From: Orbilia blumenaviensis
Taxonomy: Eukaryota > Ascomycota > Orbiliomycetes > Orbiliales > Orbiliaceae
Assembly: GCA_036872755.1 (NCBI GenBank)
Contig: JAVHNS010000003.1
Coordinates: forward strand, 930,001-994,000
DNA: 64,000 nucleotides
Direction of reading: 5' to 3'
In this document: positions 24,148-35,918 of the stretch, one piece after another
Layout: every line of letters starts with the position of its first letter
How positions within the stretch are numbered: position 1 is the first letter of the stretch
Translations under genes and position numbers: made by a program
Notes under the pieces: model-generated
What the model was told of the DNA's origin: nothing
Seen by the model: only the letters and a program-made list of their open reading frames with translations
Database searches by the model: none

Positions 24148-26526
24148 CTAATTTGTCCCATAAACGCTAGCAACGCCGGCAACGCCATCAACCCGAGCCA
24201 TCTCTAAAACCAATGGCACAGTATAGTACTTACATAATAGATCGTAGTAAAGATTTGCGCAGATACCCAAAGCTTCGCATATTTCGATCGTAAGGCGGAG
24301 GATGGGCTGTGAGAAAATAACCAATCCTCTCATCTCCATGTAGAACGAAATCTGTCTTATGGACATCAGATACCCCATATCATCAACCCCATAGAACTCT
24401 CTACGGAAGTCCATGTAAGACTTCTCTTTTTCAATAGCGGTTTTAATCTCGCCGAGCTCAAAATTAGCCATCGCCAACCCCGTGAGGCACTCGAAGGCTG
24501 ATTCTTCGACCAACTCACTCAAGCCAACTCGTTGGTACTTATCTTCACAAAAATTGCTTGCCGTGCGAATTTTCTGACTGGCGCTGTGAGCTGCCTCAAA
24601 GCAATATTTCGCTAGAGAATGTAATCCGGATTCTATACACCCAAAGCCAATGTCATACCAAGCAGTCTTGTATGCCTCCTGTTCATCTAAGTTGACAGGG
24701 TTGCGCAACCTATCCATTTTAGCCTTCGCGAATCTAATGATCATTACCCCCTTTTCCTTTTGCCCGCTTAATATGTACGCTTCACTCAGCATAGTCATTG
24801 CCCGATATTCTTGAAGAGTACCATAAATGGAGGGCAGCCACAACTGAGCCCTGAGCTTCGACAAACGATATCGTAAGGTTGATACTGGTACCAAGTACTT
24901 TAAACTATCGTCGATATTTTCTCCCGTGCAAACTGTCTCGTGGATGGATTCTAGTATGGAGATGGATTCTTTATGGACTTGCATTCCTCGAGAAAATAGA
25001 AACCTAAGAACTTTGAAAAGAACCGGCAGAGGTGATGTTATTCTCAGATATATCGAGGCCAGATCTATAAATTTCGTGAGAGCGCAAACGGAAAGAAAGT
25101 GATCCGGCCCAAAGTGTTCGGCGAGTGTCAAAAAATGTGCGGCTTGGCACCGAAAACGCATGTTTGCGGGATGGGAGTCGGGATAGCTAAGGCAGGTACT
25201 CGCCACTTGGTCTACATTCTGTAGGTACCATTCACGAACATCCTCCCAAAAGGGAGATTTGACTTGAATTGTAGGACTTTCCATGAGGTCGTAATTCTCG
25301 ATGTCGAGCTCTTCCAGTTGTCGGTAGATCTTATAAGGTAGCGGATCCGAACGCCGTTGAATTTGGGAGAAATCCCTTCCATTCACGTCAAGCGCCATTT
25401 GGCACCAACGCGCCCGAGTCCGAGAATAACATTCTTCTACACTTAAAGCTCCACCAAACCGCATGTCTTCCTCATACATGTATTCTAAGAACAGCGATGC
25501 CGCCATCTTTTCAGCATATATTTGGTCGTATAGCTCTGTAACAAACTCAGCGGAGTAGTTTCTGGACCGATCCTCCTTGAGGTGTGCCACGTTTCGTGAT
25601 TGGGATACTTCTGCATTAACTTTTTGCACGGAGTCCAAAATATTTTGGCAGACTTCTTCGAGGGTTTCGGGATTTTCTTCTGTCAATTCGTCTATCTGTG
25701 GGCCTGCTTCCACTATTTGGTGTGAATTGCTGATATCGGTATTATACTTATGTTCCGCTTGGGATATGTCTTCCGTAGGGCTGCCTTCGTCTCCGGTAAC
25801 TTCGCCAGGGACAGCCGTGGGTGAATCTTGATCTAGCGGAACCGGCGTGAAATAAACCAATCCAGGGGTACCGACTTGTGGAGATGAAGCCTGAATGGGG
25901 GAAACTATAATGTCGCCACCGCTTTGGGAGCCTAGGAGTGTGAAGTTAGTATTGATTATTTTTCGCGTACAGTTGCAAGTTAATTCCCGGCTTGGTGTGT
26001 GCGGCCCCAGGCCCTTCTCAAGCTGCAGAATTGGAGACGATCATGCATAGCTAACTTACTCAAAGTCCCACCCCCATTATCCTTAATAGCCGCTCTAATC
26101 TGCTGTTCTGAAATATTTCGCCCGTCTTTCTTGAATTGGAAGGCCGTATGAAGTTTTCCTTCTGCTTGACGCTGCCGATAAACCGTCTTGATATAGTTCC
26201 TCTGCCTTGCGTTAAGATTTCTTCTGCTAGCTCCCCACCGCCCCATAAGCCATTTTAATTGACGCAGCCTATTAAATCAAGGATTTCATATTAGCTGTCT
26301 ATCGCTGAAGTCTTCAAGGGAGGGAAATAAACTGGAAATTAAGGCTTAGATATACTCACTTGATATCAACACCTCTCACATGTTTAAGCGCGTTAAGGAT
26401 ATCTTTTTGGGATCGCCCCTCCGCCTGTTTAGCTAAAATAAAGTCCTTGTGGTCTTCCCACTTGGCTGATAATATGTAATCCCTCTTTTCTCTCGTAAAA
26501 GCCTTAAATTTAAAGCCGTTCGACAT
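24148..26526 (-). CDS. Clr5-domain protein with helical C-terminal region
   Basis: Three exons: 26526-26360, 26268-26060 and 25931-24148, predicting 719 residues. The start is ATG 26526 (MSNGFKFKAFTREKR). Residues ~18-68 match the fungal Clr5 domain: KWEDHKDFILAKQAEGRSQ, then LRQLKWLMGRWGASRRN, with the W-G-x-R/K-N end that defines the family. A second basic helical block follows (NARQRNYIKTVYRQRQAEG). Residues ~150-719 are alpha-helical and look like degenerate TPR-type repeats (YKTAWYDIGFGCIESGLHSL, ECLTGLAMANFELGEIKTA), without strong motif conservation. Clr5 domains are usually N-terminal in fungal proteins with ankyrin or TPR repeats; their function is poorly known but they resemble DNA-binding modules. 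A consensus donor at about 24230 (GTAAGT) has no acceptor that improves the frame, so the stop at 24148 was kept. Confidence 0.75.
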
Positions 26527-28249
26527 TGCGCAAAGACGACACCCGGCCTATCTCGTACAGTAACTAGTCCTTGACCCCGACAATTAAGTATGGTGAAAAA
26601 ATATGTTAAATCGTGAAATATGGGTATAGGTGTGATGCGCAGGCGTGTGGAGGTCGGTCAATTTTTGATAAATGTTATTCGTGAACTGCCCACTTGGTAG
26701 GTAAACTTAATGTGGGTTCTAAGGCCAAGGAGCCTAAATAGTTCCATATCTATGCTCAAACAAAAAAAAAAAAAACAGACACTCTTAACTTCCAAGAAAG
26801 CTCGAGACATCGGCTTCGACTTATCTTAAGTACTACCCGTCTACTCTGTTCAAGCCTCATTCCTACCGAAACATCAGAAAAATTCATGGGAATTAGCACA
26901 TTTTGCTACCTAACGCATGCATGCTCAGGGCCCTGATTCGAGGCTAAAGCCGAGCTGAGTGCCACCTCCTGCAAAAGTTATGCAAGTTTGACTCTCTGTC
27001 CGACGCCGTATAACCATTTCTAGACAACTGAGTATCGTTCTCTTGCATCATAGAGCATATGGTCAAGGGTTTTCGGGCTAAATTTTACCTTTTCTGAACA
27101 AACACCTAATATGGTTCGTCAGGACCTGCGCCACCTATAGTTTCGATAACGTACAACTCGGCGTCTCCGTGTATCCAGTAACAGTATTGGTGGTTTGGTG
27201 CAGTTTTTAATAATATCTATATACCAGATACGGCTAGGTTTATAGGCCAAATATGCATAGCATCACCTATTATCATATATTTGGCGCATAAGCATACGCA
27301 GGTTAGGAGTTGTCGGGTCACTTCATAGAGGCCTGTCCCAACGTGCAACACTGAAAGCTAGTACAAATTTTTGTGCTGAAAAGGTTTTTTCTCTTCGATT
27401 CTGCCTAGTGTACCTAAGGCCGCGACTGCTATCGATATCGCTTTGTTCCCATCCCAGCTCCACTAAACGAAAGAGGAGAAAACCTTTACAAAATGTGTAA
27501 TTGTTATTACCCATCACTAGGGCCTCTGATTTCAAATTGGGTTTAATTACGCGCGTGGTCGCCTTAGGTTTATAATTACTACGTATCTGCAGCCAAATAT
27601 TCAACGCTTATGCATGAAGTGTTTTTTGATTTCTGTACACTTATATATACCGACAGAAGATGCAGTCGGTTTATTTGAGGCCACGCTGCATATGCATGTA
27701 TGTGTACATTAGCCCCATACCAATTAGCTAATATTAATATTAAAATCTAGAAATTTTTATGGGTACAATTACGTGCCAAAACAAAATCGCGCCCATCTTT
27801 ATGTGCCGTTTATGGGACTACAATAAAAATCCGGAATACCCGACAGCTAAAGATACTCGGAACTAAGCCTGTAAGACAGATCTGCAGAAGCCATCGATTT
27901 CGATCCAATGTTAGCCTGGATTTCGATGTGCACAGGTCCGGATGCAAACCATAACTGCGGTTTGAATATATATGCCTAATAGATATTGTTTCCTTTTTAA
28001 TCTTGAGAAATGTCTAACTTTGCAAGCTTTATAGAAATATTTAAATATGAATATATAAAATTATGACTTGTGAATGTCAATATAAATTCAAACGGCTCTT
28101 ACGCAAATTAGTTGTTAACATCTGTAGTACATTATCGTGGACTATGATGTCATATTTCTATAAATCTGCATATTTACAAATAAAAATCACGAGTATAAGC
28201 ATTAGATGGTAAATGTACATGTCGACTAGCCACCTGCTTGCTAACCCTT
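26527..28249. other. AT-rich intergenic region
   Basis: 1.7 kb with no supported gene. Base composition becomes AT-rich toward 28200. Open frames are short and interrupted. The region probably includes the Clr5 gene promoter and the permease 3' UTR. Confidence 0.5.
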
Positions 28250-29833
28250 TCAATGCCGGAGATCAACCAAGGCCTCCTTCGCAATCTTCTCCTCTTGCTC
28301 CTCTGTCAATTGCGAGTGTGACGAATCAAGCGTAATCCTCGGCCCTGTAAACCACTTCCTAGCATCAATATAGTAATATAATAGGGCACCACCCCACACT
28401 GCGAAATTAACCACAATTGCATAATTCATGTTCTGGGGCGTAACGTTAGGTCCATCAATCGGCATCCATGCTGTAACAATGCTGAAAATCAAAAATAAAC
28501 ATGCGACTACGGCGATCGGGATACTGAATCCCCCTGTATAGAAAGGTCCGGGGATAAATTTGTCCTGGCCCCAAATGATTCTTGCAAATATCGGCATAAA
28601 CCAGGCGAGATGATTTCCAACTACGCCGATAGAGAAAAGAGCGGATGCAGCCGCTGGGGCGATGAGGGAAAAGAGGCCTAAGATTCCAGAGCAGGCTGAG
28701 CATCCCCATATCGTCCTAACTGGGACGTAACCGAACTCTTTTGAGATCTTGTTGAAAAATGATGCGAATGGCAGAGCTCCATCTCGAGAGAAAGCCCATG
28801 ATTGCCGACTCGCAGCTACCAAAACACTAGCTCCCATTAACCACTGATTGATAAATAATAATATCATCATGGCTATCGCCCCATTCTTCCCCAAGGCGTC
28901 ATAATATATTTGCGCCACCGGTTGACCGAGAGGTGAGTTTAGTAGGCTTTCGATATCCGTCGTCATGCCGGCAGCGAAGACAATCATTATAACCGTTCCC
29001 AATATCCAGCTCAATCCGCAAGATCCCATGATTCCCCATGGTACCGCCGTTGTTGCATTTTGCGCTTCTTCGGAAAGATGGATACACGCTTCAAACCCTC
29101 CAACACTCCAGATAGGACACATCCATGCTAGGAAAAAGGTCCAAATAGCGGGCCAACCGCTTAGGTTTTCCGAATGAGTGAATATCCACTCTGCACTATT
29201 GGTGTTTTTCTTGCCAACTGGGAGTACAATGAGCGTTACGGCGATTAACAGCACATTTGCAACCATAAACATCACTTGCAATTTCGCCATAATCTTCGAC
29301 GCAAAGGTGACGACTGTCGCATGAGAAAGAACACAGACGATAAAAACAAGATATATTGTTCCGCCTGTTGGAGCAAAATCCTGGCCTTCCACACCGACTG
29401 CCAGATGCACGACCGAAAGAAACATTAGTGCAAAGCCGTAGTCTGTCGAACAGAGACCGCTAATAACTCCTAGTGTGTTCGAGTATCCAACCAGAAATGC
29501 GAGCGGGTTTTTCCAAGCGGGTGCGCTGAAGTAATGTGTCCACCAGTAAAGCCCTCCTGCAGTCGGCATCGCAGAACCCAAGTCTGCCATTGCAACACTG
29601 ACGACAAATGTAAATCCACTGGCGATAAACCAACCCCATACCATACCAACAGGACCGGCAGGAATGGCGAATACTAATGACGAAGCGATCGACGGGAGAA
29701 GACCTAATATTGAAAATGCGACGCTGAGAATTTCGAGTTTCGAGAAGTTTCGTTTGAGCTCCTGCTGGTACCCCAGCTTTGCGAGGGCGAAAGCATCATC
29801 TGGCTTCGCCAGCAGCTCAGGACTGCGTATCAT
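28250..29833 (-). CDS. Amino acid/GABA/choline permease (APC superfamily)
   Basis: A single-exon gene of 527 residues. ATG 29833 (MIRSPELLAKPDDA) is chosen as the first Met of the open frame. About 12 hydrophobic segments span residues ~45-500. Family marks: early LEILSVAFSILGLLPSIAS, the ADLGSAMPTAGGLYWW segment, the GGFEACIHLSEEAQNAT signature, and AASRQSWAFSRDGALPF. These fit the fungal amino acid/choline transporter family that includes GABA permease Uga4 and choline permease Hnm1. The substrate cannot be told from sequence. The protein should sit in the plasma or vacuolar membrane and import its substrate with protons. The gene lacks introns, unlike almost all neighbours, and stands next to the retrotransposon, whose 5' LTR begins 577 bp upstream of the start. 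Confidence 0.9.
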   Translation of the reverse strand: MIRSPELLAKPDDAFALAKLGYQQELKRNFSKLEILSVAFSILGLLPSIASSLVFAIPAGPVGMVWGWFIASGFTFVVSVAMADLGSAMPTAGGLYWWTHYFSAPAWKNPLAFLVGYSNTLGVISGLCSTDYGFALMFLSVVHLAVGVEGQDFAPTGGTIYLVFIVCVLSHATVVTFASKIMAKLQVMFMVANVLLIAVTLIVLPVGKKNTNSAEWIFTHSENLSGWPAIWTFFLAWMCPIWSVGGFEACIHLSEEAQNATTAVPWGIMGSCGLSWILGTVIMIVFAAGMTTDIESLLNSPLGQPVAQIYYDALGKNGAIAMMILLFINQWLMGASVLVAASRQSWAFSRDGALPFASFFNKISKEFGYVPVRTIWGCSACSGILGLFSLIAPAAASALFSIGVVGNHLAWFMPIFARIIWGQDKFIPGPFYTGGFSIPIAVVACLFLIFSIVTAWMPIDGPNVTPQNMNYAIVVNFAVWGGALLYYYIDARKWFTGPRITLDSSHSQLTEEQEEKIAKEALVDLRH

Positions 29834-30404
29834 TCCGAAAGTATATACGTATATCAAGGACTAATCCTTTATAATGGTATTATCGAACTTCTTTCTTATA
29901 TCGAATACACCATTTTCGGGATTTATATTGACAACATTACGTCGGCAAATTTTGGAGGTAGGAGGACAAGACTTTGGAGGCGCAAACTTTCCAATGCATC
30001 ATGACTTAGCGGGTTTACGCAGTATTTAAAGGTGGAGAAGATATTTCGTTGGCTTTTCAATTTTGCTCAATGTAGAACACTGTAGCATAAGAGTGCCAAG
30101 GATAGACATCGCAAAATGCACCACTGGGAGTACGAATTGAATCGGCAAATGTGGCTAAGAACAGGATCGGACTGACAGTTCGGGTATTCTTGCCGAAGCG
30201 AAGAGACGCTATGACCAGCAACTCACAAAACAGCCGATATCATGTCACCGCTCTCAAACTCGCGACGATAGGGTATTTAGTCCTAGTAACTCTTTGCTAG
30301 TTTATTTCCATTTTGGAATTTTAAACCCCCTTTCGATTTGAACCGTCACCCCATTGTAGCCCATACTATATACCTATCTATAGCAATGTGATATCTTGAG
30401 GTTA
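29834..30404. other. Permease promoter region up to the element insertion site
   Basis: About 570 bp between the permease start and the target-site duplication of the retrotransposon. It should contain the permease promoter. No coding sequence is seen. Confidence 0.5.
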
Positions 30405-30409
30405 AAATG

Positions 30410-30653
30410 TGTCAAAATATAGAGGTCACTAGCCACCACCGCAAGCCTCATACGGTGGGTCCGGTGGCACGTGACCGCTAGTTTCATATTTGCGAGAGCT
30501 CATCAGTCAGAGTGAAAACTCTGCAAAGGATTAAACCTCTGTCGAAAGAATACTAATTATCTTCTTGTATATAATAGACAGGACTGAAGCCGTACTGCGG
30601 TTCGAAAGAATAATCAAGTTACCAATTTATAAGCGTATAGTTAGATTTCAATA
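30410..30653 (+). repeat. 5' LTR
   Basis: 244 bp, same length as the 3' LTR with no gaps. It aligns over its whole length with 18 transitions and no transversions. It retains G where the 3' LTR has A at 11 sites, and has T where the 3' LTR has C at 6 sites. Confidence 0.96.
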
Positions 30654-30668
30654 GGTTATGAGCCTGGC
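30654..30668 (+). other. Primer-binding site (initiator tRNA-Met half-tRNA type)
   Basis: Directly after the 5' LTR is GGTTATGAGCCTGGC. It is complementary, with about one mismatch or gap, to the anticodon stem-loop of eukaryotic initiator tRNA-Met, whose loop contains CAU within GGGCUCAUAACCC. Drosophila copia and relatives prime from this internal half-tRNA instead of the tRNA 3' CCA end. Adjacency to the LTR supports the reading. Confidence 0.75.
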
Positions 30669-30764
30669 CTAGCCTACTAAACTATGAAGCAAATATATAA
30701 CAAAATCAATATTTTCATATTATATATATAAACCCCTTCTTCTTAAAAATCCTCTTTTATAAAA

Positions 30765-33700
30765 ATGCAAAAGCTACAACCTCAAGTGAACATCGATTAT
30801 GGTAAAATTTATACCTACAACAAATACGGAAGCTGTGTTCAATTGAACGAAGTCAATTACTTGACCTGAAAACCTCAAATAGTCAGAATGTTGAAAGCTG
30901 CCAACCTATATGGGTTGGTAACTAACGACGAACATGATTGTGAACCACAAACCAACATAATTACCTTCAGAACTACTTACATCGAAGAACAAGCACAGCC
31001 AGATGTGGGAACCAGAGCTGGACCCAGCAGTGAACCATACATGGTTGACGAAGGAGGCAATCTAGTACAAGGTATGGTCGTAAAGGTTGACGCCGAATGA
31101 AGGATTTGGTTGGAAGAACCTAACCCCAAGCATCAAGCCTGGATGAAATGAGTTAAAGAAGCATATATGATTCTCATGAACAGCCTAAGCCAAACAGCCC
31201 AGCAAGCCCTGAACCACTATGGCATGGCAAAGGTAATTTGGGAGGTAATTTATAATTCTTATGGACCGAAAGCTAATCACGGTATAGCTAGTAATTTATA
31301 CTTTCGATTTATAAATTTTTAAATGGGAAAGGAGGAAAGTATTTAATAATGGATTGGCAGATTTAGATTTATTCAAGAATAGTTAGAAAGTATATTATAT
31401 GCCATTAATGATAAAATCTTTAGAGATAAACTACTTAATGGAACTTAAGGTTGCTATGATATAACCACTAAGTCGATCTGGACTCAACTAGTGAAGTAAC
31501 CAGAGTGCACTACTGAAGAAATAATAGATTAATTACTTTAGGTAGACACTAGACTACATTTTGACAACAATGCCTCTAATACCTTAGCCAACTTGACCTT
31601 TATTGGCCATCAGCTAATTGAAAACTCTAAACGAGGCGGCGGCAGAGGTAAGGGCAGAGGTAGAGGTGGAAGAGGAGGTGGTAGAGGAAACAGACAAGGA
31701 GGAGGTAGTAAAAATAAAAATAAAAACAATAAATAATGACCAATAATCGAAAGCAGTATGTAGTTAAAAGTAACTAAGAACTGCTACTACTGCACTAAAC
31801 CTGGGCATACTATAAAAAAATGCAAACTCAGAAAGGTAGTTGAATAGTTAAGAAAATCAGAACAAAATTATTAAACAAGTATGGTACTTGCAGAAACGGA
31901 TAATACTCAAGATGACACCTCAAACCCAAGAAATGATTCCTTTGAAGGCTTCTTTAATGATAATAAAATAAACAACCTATCAATCAATATGGTAATTATT
32001 GATTGATTAACTGATTTGGTTTTTTGGATATTAGATTTAGGAGTTTTTACTCACTTTATTATGGATAAGAAAGATCTAACGGGATATATTCTGTTTGAGA
32101 ATTTTATAATTATAATTGTGGTTAATGGATTAATGATAAATGTTTATGGTTAAGGTGAAGTATAAATCATATTAGACTTAAAAATAAAGGCATATTGGGT
32201 ACCCAAACTAGTTTAGAAACTGCTATTAATTATAGTTCTAACTTGAGAAGGATATATAATTATCTTCGGCAAAATCTTACAAATTATAAACCCTGAAAGT
32301 AACTTAGTAGCTAAAACGTATTTAGTAAACAGTAGAGTTTAGGCCTTATATACAACTGAAATGTTGATCAGTAAATTAAATGAAATTGAAGATCCAGACC
32401 TTGATCTATTCACATTAAAAGACTCAAAAAATTTAGAAACAATCTTAAAAAAATCCATTATGACTGTAAGATTTATACAGTGACACAACACCCTAAACCA
32501 TATAAACTATCAAATCCTAGTCAACTTATTAACCTCAACAAACCCGACCTTAAAAGTGGACTTAAAAAAAGTACCACAATACCAAATCTATATAATAGCA
32601 AAGAAAAAGAAAAAATATCACCAAAATAAAGAAACAATCAGAAACAACCAACCCTGAAAAATAATTCACTCTAATCACTCAAACATGCTACTAACCACCA
32701 TAGAAGGAGCCAAGTACTTCATAATCTTCATCAATAACTATTCACAGTGGGTTTAGATTAAAACAATCAAGTCTACAACTGAAATACACAATTGTTTCAG
32801 TCTGCTACTAGCTGAAATAGCAGCCACGAAATAGCAAGACAAATCTTTAAAAGTAAGAAAGTTCAAAAACGACAATAGCTCAGTTTACGGCAGCGGGAAG
32901 TTCAAAGGCTTATTAAGAATAGAAGGTATCAGCTTCAAACCATCACCTCCATACAGCCAAAACTCCAACAGCACCTTAGAACGGTGGATTGGCATATTAA
33001 TAGTAATTGCAACCATAATACTTCATCAGTCAAAGCTACCAATCACCTTCTGGGGGGAAGTTATAATCACAGCCACATATATCAAGAACAGACTTCCCTT
33101 AAAGGGGGCACCTAACGGGGTATCTCTTTGGGAAGCTATAAACGGAAAGAAATTAAATCTCTCACATCTAAAACCTTTCAGTTGCCTCTGCTGGTACAAA
33201 ATACCAAAAGAACTAAAACACGGTAAATTCAATAACAGAACCATACCAGCTGTATTTTTAGGCTACACCAAAAAAAGTATCACCTTATATAAAATATACA
33301 ACAAGGTAGAAGCCAAAATAACAAAAAACCTGGATTGGGAAGAGAATACCTTCCCCGGTTTAAAAGGATTGAAGACTTTGGTTTTAATCGAGTATGATCT
33401 TTGATAAAGTTAAAAAGCTAAACGATTTATAGTTTTAGAAAGTTAAGTACTAGATGTATAATCAGGTTCGGGAACAGAAAGTGTAAAGCTAGCTAACAGT
33501 TTACCTCCCGAAACAACTGAGCTGAAAGAAGATAGCTCAACTGAAAGACTGGAAGGAGACTTTTTAGTGCAAAATGAGGCAGTGTTAGTAGAAAGCCTGC
33601 CCTTAGCAAGACTGGTTGAGGACTTACTGGTATAGGCAGTCGGTGGGAGTGATACACTGACAATTACATCTGAATTTATAGTAAAAGTTACCCCTTTAAA

Positions 33701-35408
33701 GAAAGAGAAAGGTGTAACTGAAAACTCAAATTTACAGATTTAACAAAACAAACAAAAAACTTCTACGGTAAAGAAAAGACTCAGGCCTTCAGAATCAATT
33801 ATAAAACCTGTTTAGACTAGATATGGCTGTATAATTAAAATGGTAAAAAGGTGGGCTAGTTTGGCACAAGCAGGTAAGGTAGATTTAGAATGGGATTCAA
33901 AATCTTATGACGAGGCCATGAAAAGAGAAGACTGGCAGCAATGGAAGTAGGTTGTCAAAGAAGAATTAAAGTCTCACCGAATCAATAAATCATTTTTGTT
34001 GGTAGAGTTACTAGAACAGGTAAAGGCACTAACAAGTAAGTGGGTCTTTAAAATCAAAAAGTCAATGGATGACCGAAAATGAAGTATGGTCAGATACAAA
34101 GTAAAATTAGTAATAAGAGAAAATCTCCAACCTGGCCAAAATCTGGATATGTACGTACTAGTAGCCAAATTAACCATGTTTTGAATGTTTATTACAGTCA
34201 TCACACTTTTTGATTTGGAACTGCATTAATTGGATGTTAAAATTGCTTTTCTATACACCTGTTTAAAAGAAGAAGTTTATATGTAGTTACTGAAAGGTTA
34301 TAAAGGTAAAATATTAGTTGGTATGAAAAGATTTTGCTTAAGATTGTATAAAGTTTTATATGGTTTAAGATAATCACTGAGAACTTGGCACACTAACATA
34401 AATCAGAAGTTAAGAAAATTGGGCTTTAAACTCTGTGCAGATAATGAGAATTTATTCATTAACTGAATGTTGAACACAATGATATTACTATATGTTAACA
34501 ATATACTAATAACTGCACCAATTACTAGAATTGTAGAACAAATTAAACGAGATTTGAAAACTAATTACGAAATGACTGACCTGGGAGAAGCCAAATCCTT
34601 TCTAGGAATTTTAATTGAATGTAACCGTAAAGAGCGAACGGTTAAATTACACTAATGGGCTAGTATTGAAACCATATTAAAGAGATATGAAATGACCGGC
34701 TGCAATGTCGTCAAAACCCCTATAGAAAATAATATCTTTAAAGATTGTGGTGAAGACCTGATTGAAGTAGCCAAAAATTGGTATTAACAATTAATTGGCC
34801 AATATATGTATCTGATGGTCTCTACTAGACCTGATTTAGCATTTGTTGTCGGCAGACTTTTACAATTTAGTTCAGCACCAAAAACGGGACACGCTGAAGT
34901 TGCCTGCTATGTTATGAGATATCTTGAAGGAATTAAAGATTTTTGTTTAACATTGGGAGGAAAAGCAAAACCTGAACTGATAGGATATTCAGATTCAAAC
35001 TGGGCAGGAGACATTAATGACCGCAAATCCACTGGAGGTCACTTATGGTTCCTAGGAAGGAGCCTTTTAATGTAGAAATCTAAAAAGCAAACCATGGTGG
35101 CCACAGGCACCTGGCATGCTGAATACATAGCCGCATCTGAAGCTGCCAAGGATATAATATGGGCTAAATGGGTTTTGATTGTATTAGGTATATGGTCAAA
35201 TATATAGATCAACCTTTATGTGGACAATGGAGCAGTTGAGTGCCTGATAATGAATCCCAAAAATCATAATTGAACGAAGCACGTTGACGTTCGTTTTCAT
35301 ATAATTAAGAATCTATATAACTGAAAATATTTTATGGTCAAGCACGTGGCCTTAGCTGACAATATGGCAGATATACTCACCAAATTATTAAAGAAATTAT
35401 TGTTTTAA
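30765..35408 (+). pseudogene. Copia gag-pol remnant
   Basis: From ATG 30765 a gag-like frame runs with scattered stops. Its Trp positions have become TGA, as in YLT-stop-KPQIVRMLKAANLYG, where copia gag has Trp. A zinc knuckle CYYCTKPGHTIKKC lies at 31782-31823. Integrase sequence follows with the DDYS motif decayed to NNYSQWV near 32731-32756. Reverse transcriptase spans about 33880-34680; its YVDD catalytic box now reads YVNN (34491-34502). RNase H follows at 34800-35330 (STRPDLAFVVGRLLQFS, YSDSNWAGD, KHVDVRFH). The decayed residues I checked fit G-to-A changes on the + strand. No intact open frame longer than about 90 codons remains. Confidence 0.92.
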
Positions 35409-35918
35409 TTTTACCTATTTTTTCTTAACTTTTATTAAGAATAGGCAGTACTCTTTTTCTAAATTAACTATTGTTTTCACTTAAGAAGGTGTTTTTTCTA
35501 TAAGTTGAAAAGGTTTTTAATGAGACTGCTTAAGAAGATCTACGGTCATGGCACTTGGTGGGAGAAGAACTACGATTACTACGATAAAACGAAATATTAT
35601 AAATCAAAAACTCTTAATTCCCATTTAATATTTAATTATATAAATTACGCAATCAAAATTATGAAAAAGATAAAAAGATCTTTGGCCATTTTAAGTTAAA
35701 TGTATGAGATTAGAAGTGTTAAAAATGAGATAGAAGGAACTAATAGAAAAACCTAACTGAAAAACGTATACGCCAAAAACTTAATCTGAATCAGAAATCA
35801 TAATTGTGCTGCTATTACTCAACCTACCGTCAATGTCATTATCATCATAGATAGTCTGAGTGTCATAATCAATAGTTTAGTCATCACTGAATCGTTATTT
35901 TGGTCTGATAAATTTCAA

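Noticed and set aside
24000..24191. Possible extra 3' exon of the Clr5 gene
   Set aside because: The GTAAGT donor near 24230 is good, but the 30-nt intron to the nearest acceptor is too short and the next acceptor gives an immediate stop.
27107..27215. Short minus-strand peptide (WIHGDAELYVIETIGG) in the AT-rich spacer
   Set aside because: It looks protein-like but spans only about 36 codons between stops, with no convincing splice partners; it may be a relic exon but cannot be supported.
30765..35408. Idea that TGA is read as Trp in the element (alternative code)
   Set aside because: TAA and TAG also interrupt the frames and catalytic residues are lost too; G-to-A mutation explains all of them more simply.
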